A stretch of 64,000 nt of DNA, from the NCBI GenBank assembly GCA_965206355.1, contig OZ242212.1:1736001-1800000 (forward strand), read 5' to 3'. Below, in pieces: positions 63,314 through 64,000 of the stretch. Below the pieces are notes generated by a model that was not told the origin of the DNA, searched no databases, and was given only the letters and a program-made list of their open reading frames with translations. Position 1 is the first letter of the stretch, and each line of letters opens with the position of its first letter. Both the position numbers and the translations under genes were made by a program. The DNA comes from Spongiihabitans sp965206355 (lineage in GTDB: Bacteria > Pseudomonadota > Gammaproteobacteria > Arenicellales > Poriferihabitantaceae).

Positions 63314-64000
63314 TTATTTTTCGACAACGCCGCAATAACTGGCAATAAAGATAGCAAATGCGATGATGCCAGCCATATATTCATCAACATTTACGCGCTC
63401 TTCGAGCGTGTGGCAATTAGTAATATCTCCCGGCGCACAATAGACCGTCGGACAGCCCATCTGGTTAATCAAAAAAGGGGCTTCTGACCAAAATGGGGCA
63501 CCTTGAATTTGTCCTCGTCCCGGCATCGCTTCAAGTAGCGCAGCAGACAGCATCTCCACCTCGGCGGTTGCCGGATCAATTTCAGCAGGCAAACCGCCGT
63601 ATTTGTGATCACGACCCGCTGGATAGGTGATTTCAATCTTAATGTCCTGCTCCCCAACACCCTGACCAGAAGCAGCATCACGCACTATCGTATCCAGTTG
63701 CGAAACCGCTTGCTCCATAGTTTCATCAGGAAGAACTTTACGAATCAAAGAGAAACTACATTCTTCGGGAACCGCAATATATCCCCCACCTTGAATTTCG
63801 GTTACCAGTACAAAAGCACGACCAATCAAATCATGCTCTGCCCGTTGCTTGATTTGTTCTGAATGCTGCCACAGCGCGGTGAGCGCACGATGCGCAGCTT
63901 TTAACGCATCAATGCCTTGCTCCGGGACACCAAAATAAGCCGTTCTACCTGTGATTTTGACATCGGCAATGAAGAATCCCATTTGTGCCGGAAAAATAGC
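63314..64000 (-). CDS. M20 family peptidase/deacylase (5' end outside the window)
   Basis: The C-terminal 228 codons are in the window; the frame stays open to base 64000. The dimerisation domain begins at once (QMGFFIADVKITGRTAYFGV, PEQGIDALKAA), and the catalytic domain returns with GAPFWSEAPFLINQMGCPTV, YCAPGDITNCHTLEERVNVDEY, including the late metal-binding His. Resembles acetylornithine deacetylase/succinyl-diaminopimelate desuccinylase. It lies 29 bp upstream of the binding-protein gene, so probably heads or is part of the operon. Confidence 0.88.
   Translation of the reverse strand, partial: AIFPAQMGFFIADVKITGRTAYFGVPEQGIDALKAAHRALTALWQHSEQIKQRAEHDLIGRAFVLVTEIQGGGYIAVPEECSFSLIRKVLPDETMEQAVSQLDTIVRDAASGQGVGEQDIKIEITYPAGRDHKYGGLPAEIDPATAEVEMLSAALLEAMPGRGQIQGAPFWSEAPFLINQMGCPTVYCAPGDITNCHTLEERVNVDEYMAGIIAFAIFIASYCGVVEK

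Overview
The window looks like a chromosomal segment of a gammaproteobacterium. The main reasons are the gene orders map-glnD (divergent from rpsB-tsf), frr-uppS-cdsA-dxr, tpiA-secG-tRNA-Leu and tRNA-fMet-rimP-nusA-infB-rbfA-truB, and the close match of the protein motifs to gammaproteobacterial families. Base composition is moderate. Many decayed transposase, toxin and aminotransferase fragments, short tandem arrays and a multi-copy miniature element suggest a genome with active or recent small-repeat expansion. Species and lifestyle cannot be read from the sequence.

Layout. 0-9 kb: a hotdog thioesterase, a YadGH-type ABC exporter, a DUF3108 protein translationally coupled to purN, purM, a K+-dependent type membrane pyrophosphatase and dxr. 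9-14 kb: cdsA, uppS, frr, tsf and rpsB, with pyrH missing from its usual place. 14-21 kb: map, glnD, an AmgK-like sugar kinase, an EEP phosphatase, tpiA (TTG start), secG and tRNA-Leu(GAG). 21-27 kb: an IS256-type transposase remnant, then a B12 operon on the minus strand: cobalamin riboswitch, cbtB, cbtA, a fused BchI/BchD-like chelatase ATPase, cobO and cobB/cbiA. 27-35 kb: a deleted integrase, tRNA-fMet, the rimP-nusA-infB-rbfA-truB operon and tRNA-Asn. 35-37 kb: repeats, a transposase scrap and a GC-rich EamA transporter. 37-42 kb: an antiporter and two enzymes that each carry an N-terminal Rieske domain. 42-50 kb: a polar amino-acid ABC transporter whose ATPase gene is separated from its other three genes by a 3-gene cassette bounded by two near-identical 79-bp palindromic repeats. 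50-58 kb: aminotransferase and YafQ-type toxin pseudogenes, then cbiX, cobU, cobT, cobC, cobS and uvrB. 58-64 kb: a sugar-type ABC importer with a SIS isomerase, a YhfX-like PLP protein and an M20 peptidase (cut by the window end).

The most notable non-coding element is a 139-bp, imperfectly palindromic, MITE-like repeat with seven copies here. Five copies have exact 5-bp target duplications. One copy sits in the apical loop of a peripheral arm of the cobalamin riboswitch. Other points of interest are the paired Rieske fusions (Rieske-ThDP and Rieske-GltB-like FMN), a Sel1-repeat/trypsin-like protease with a single in-frame amber codon, an S2 protein with a lysine-rich tail, and a 41-bp tandem repeat laid across the cdsA/dxr junction.
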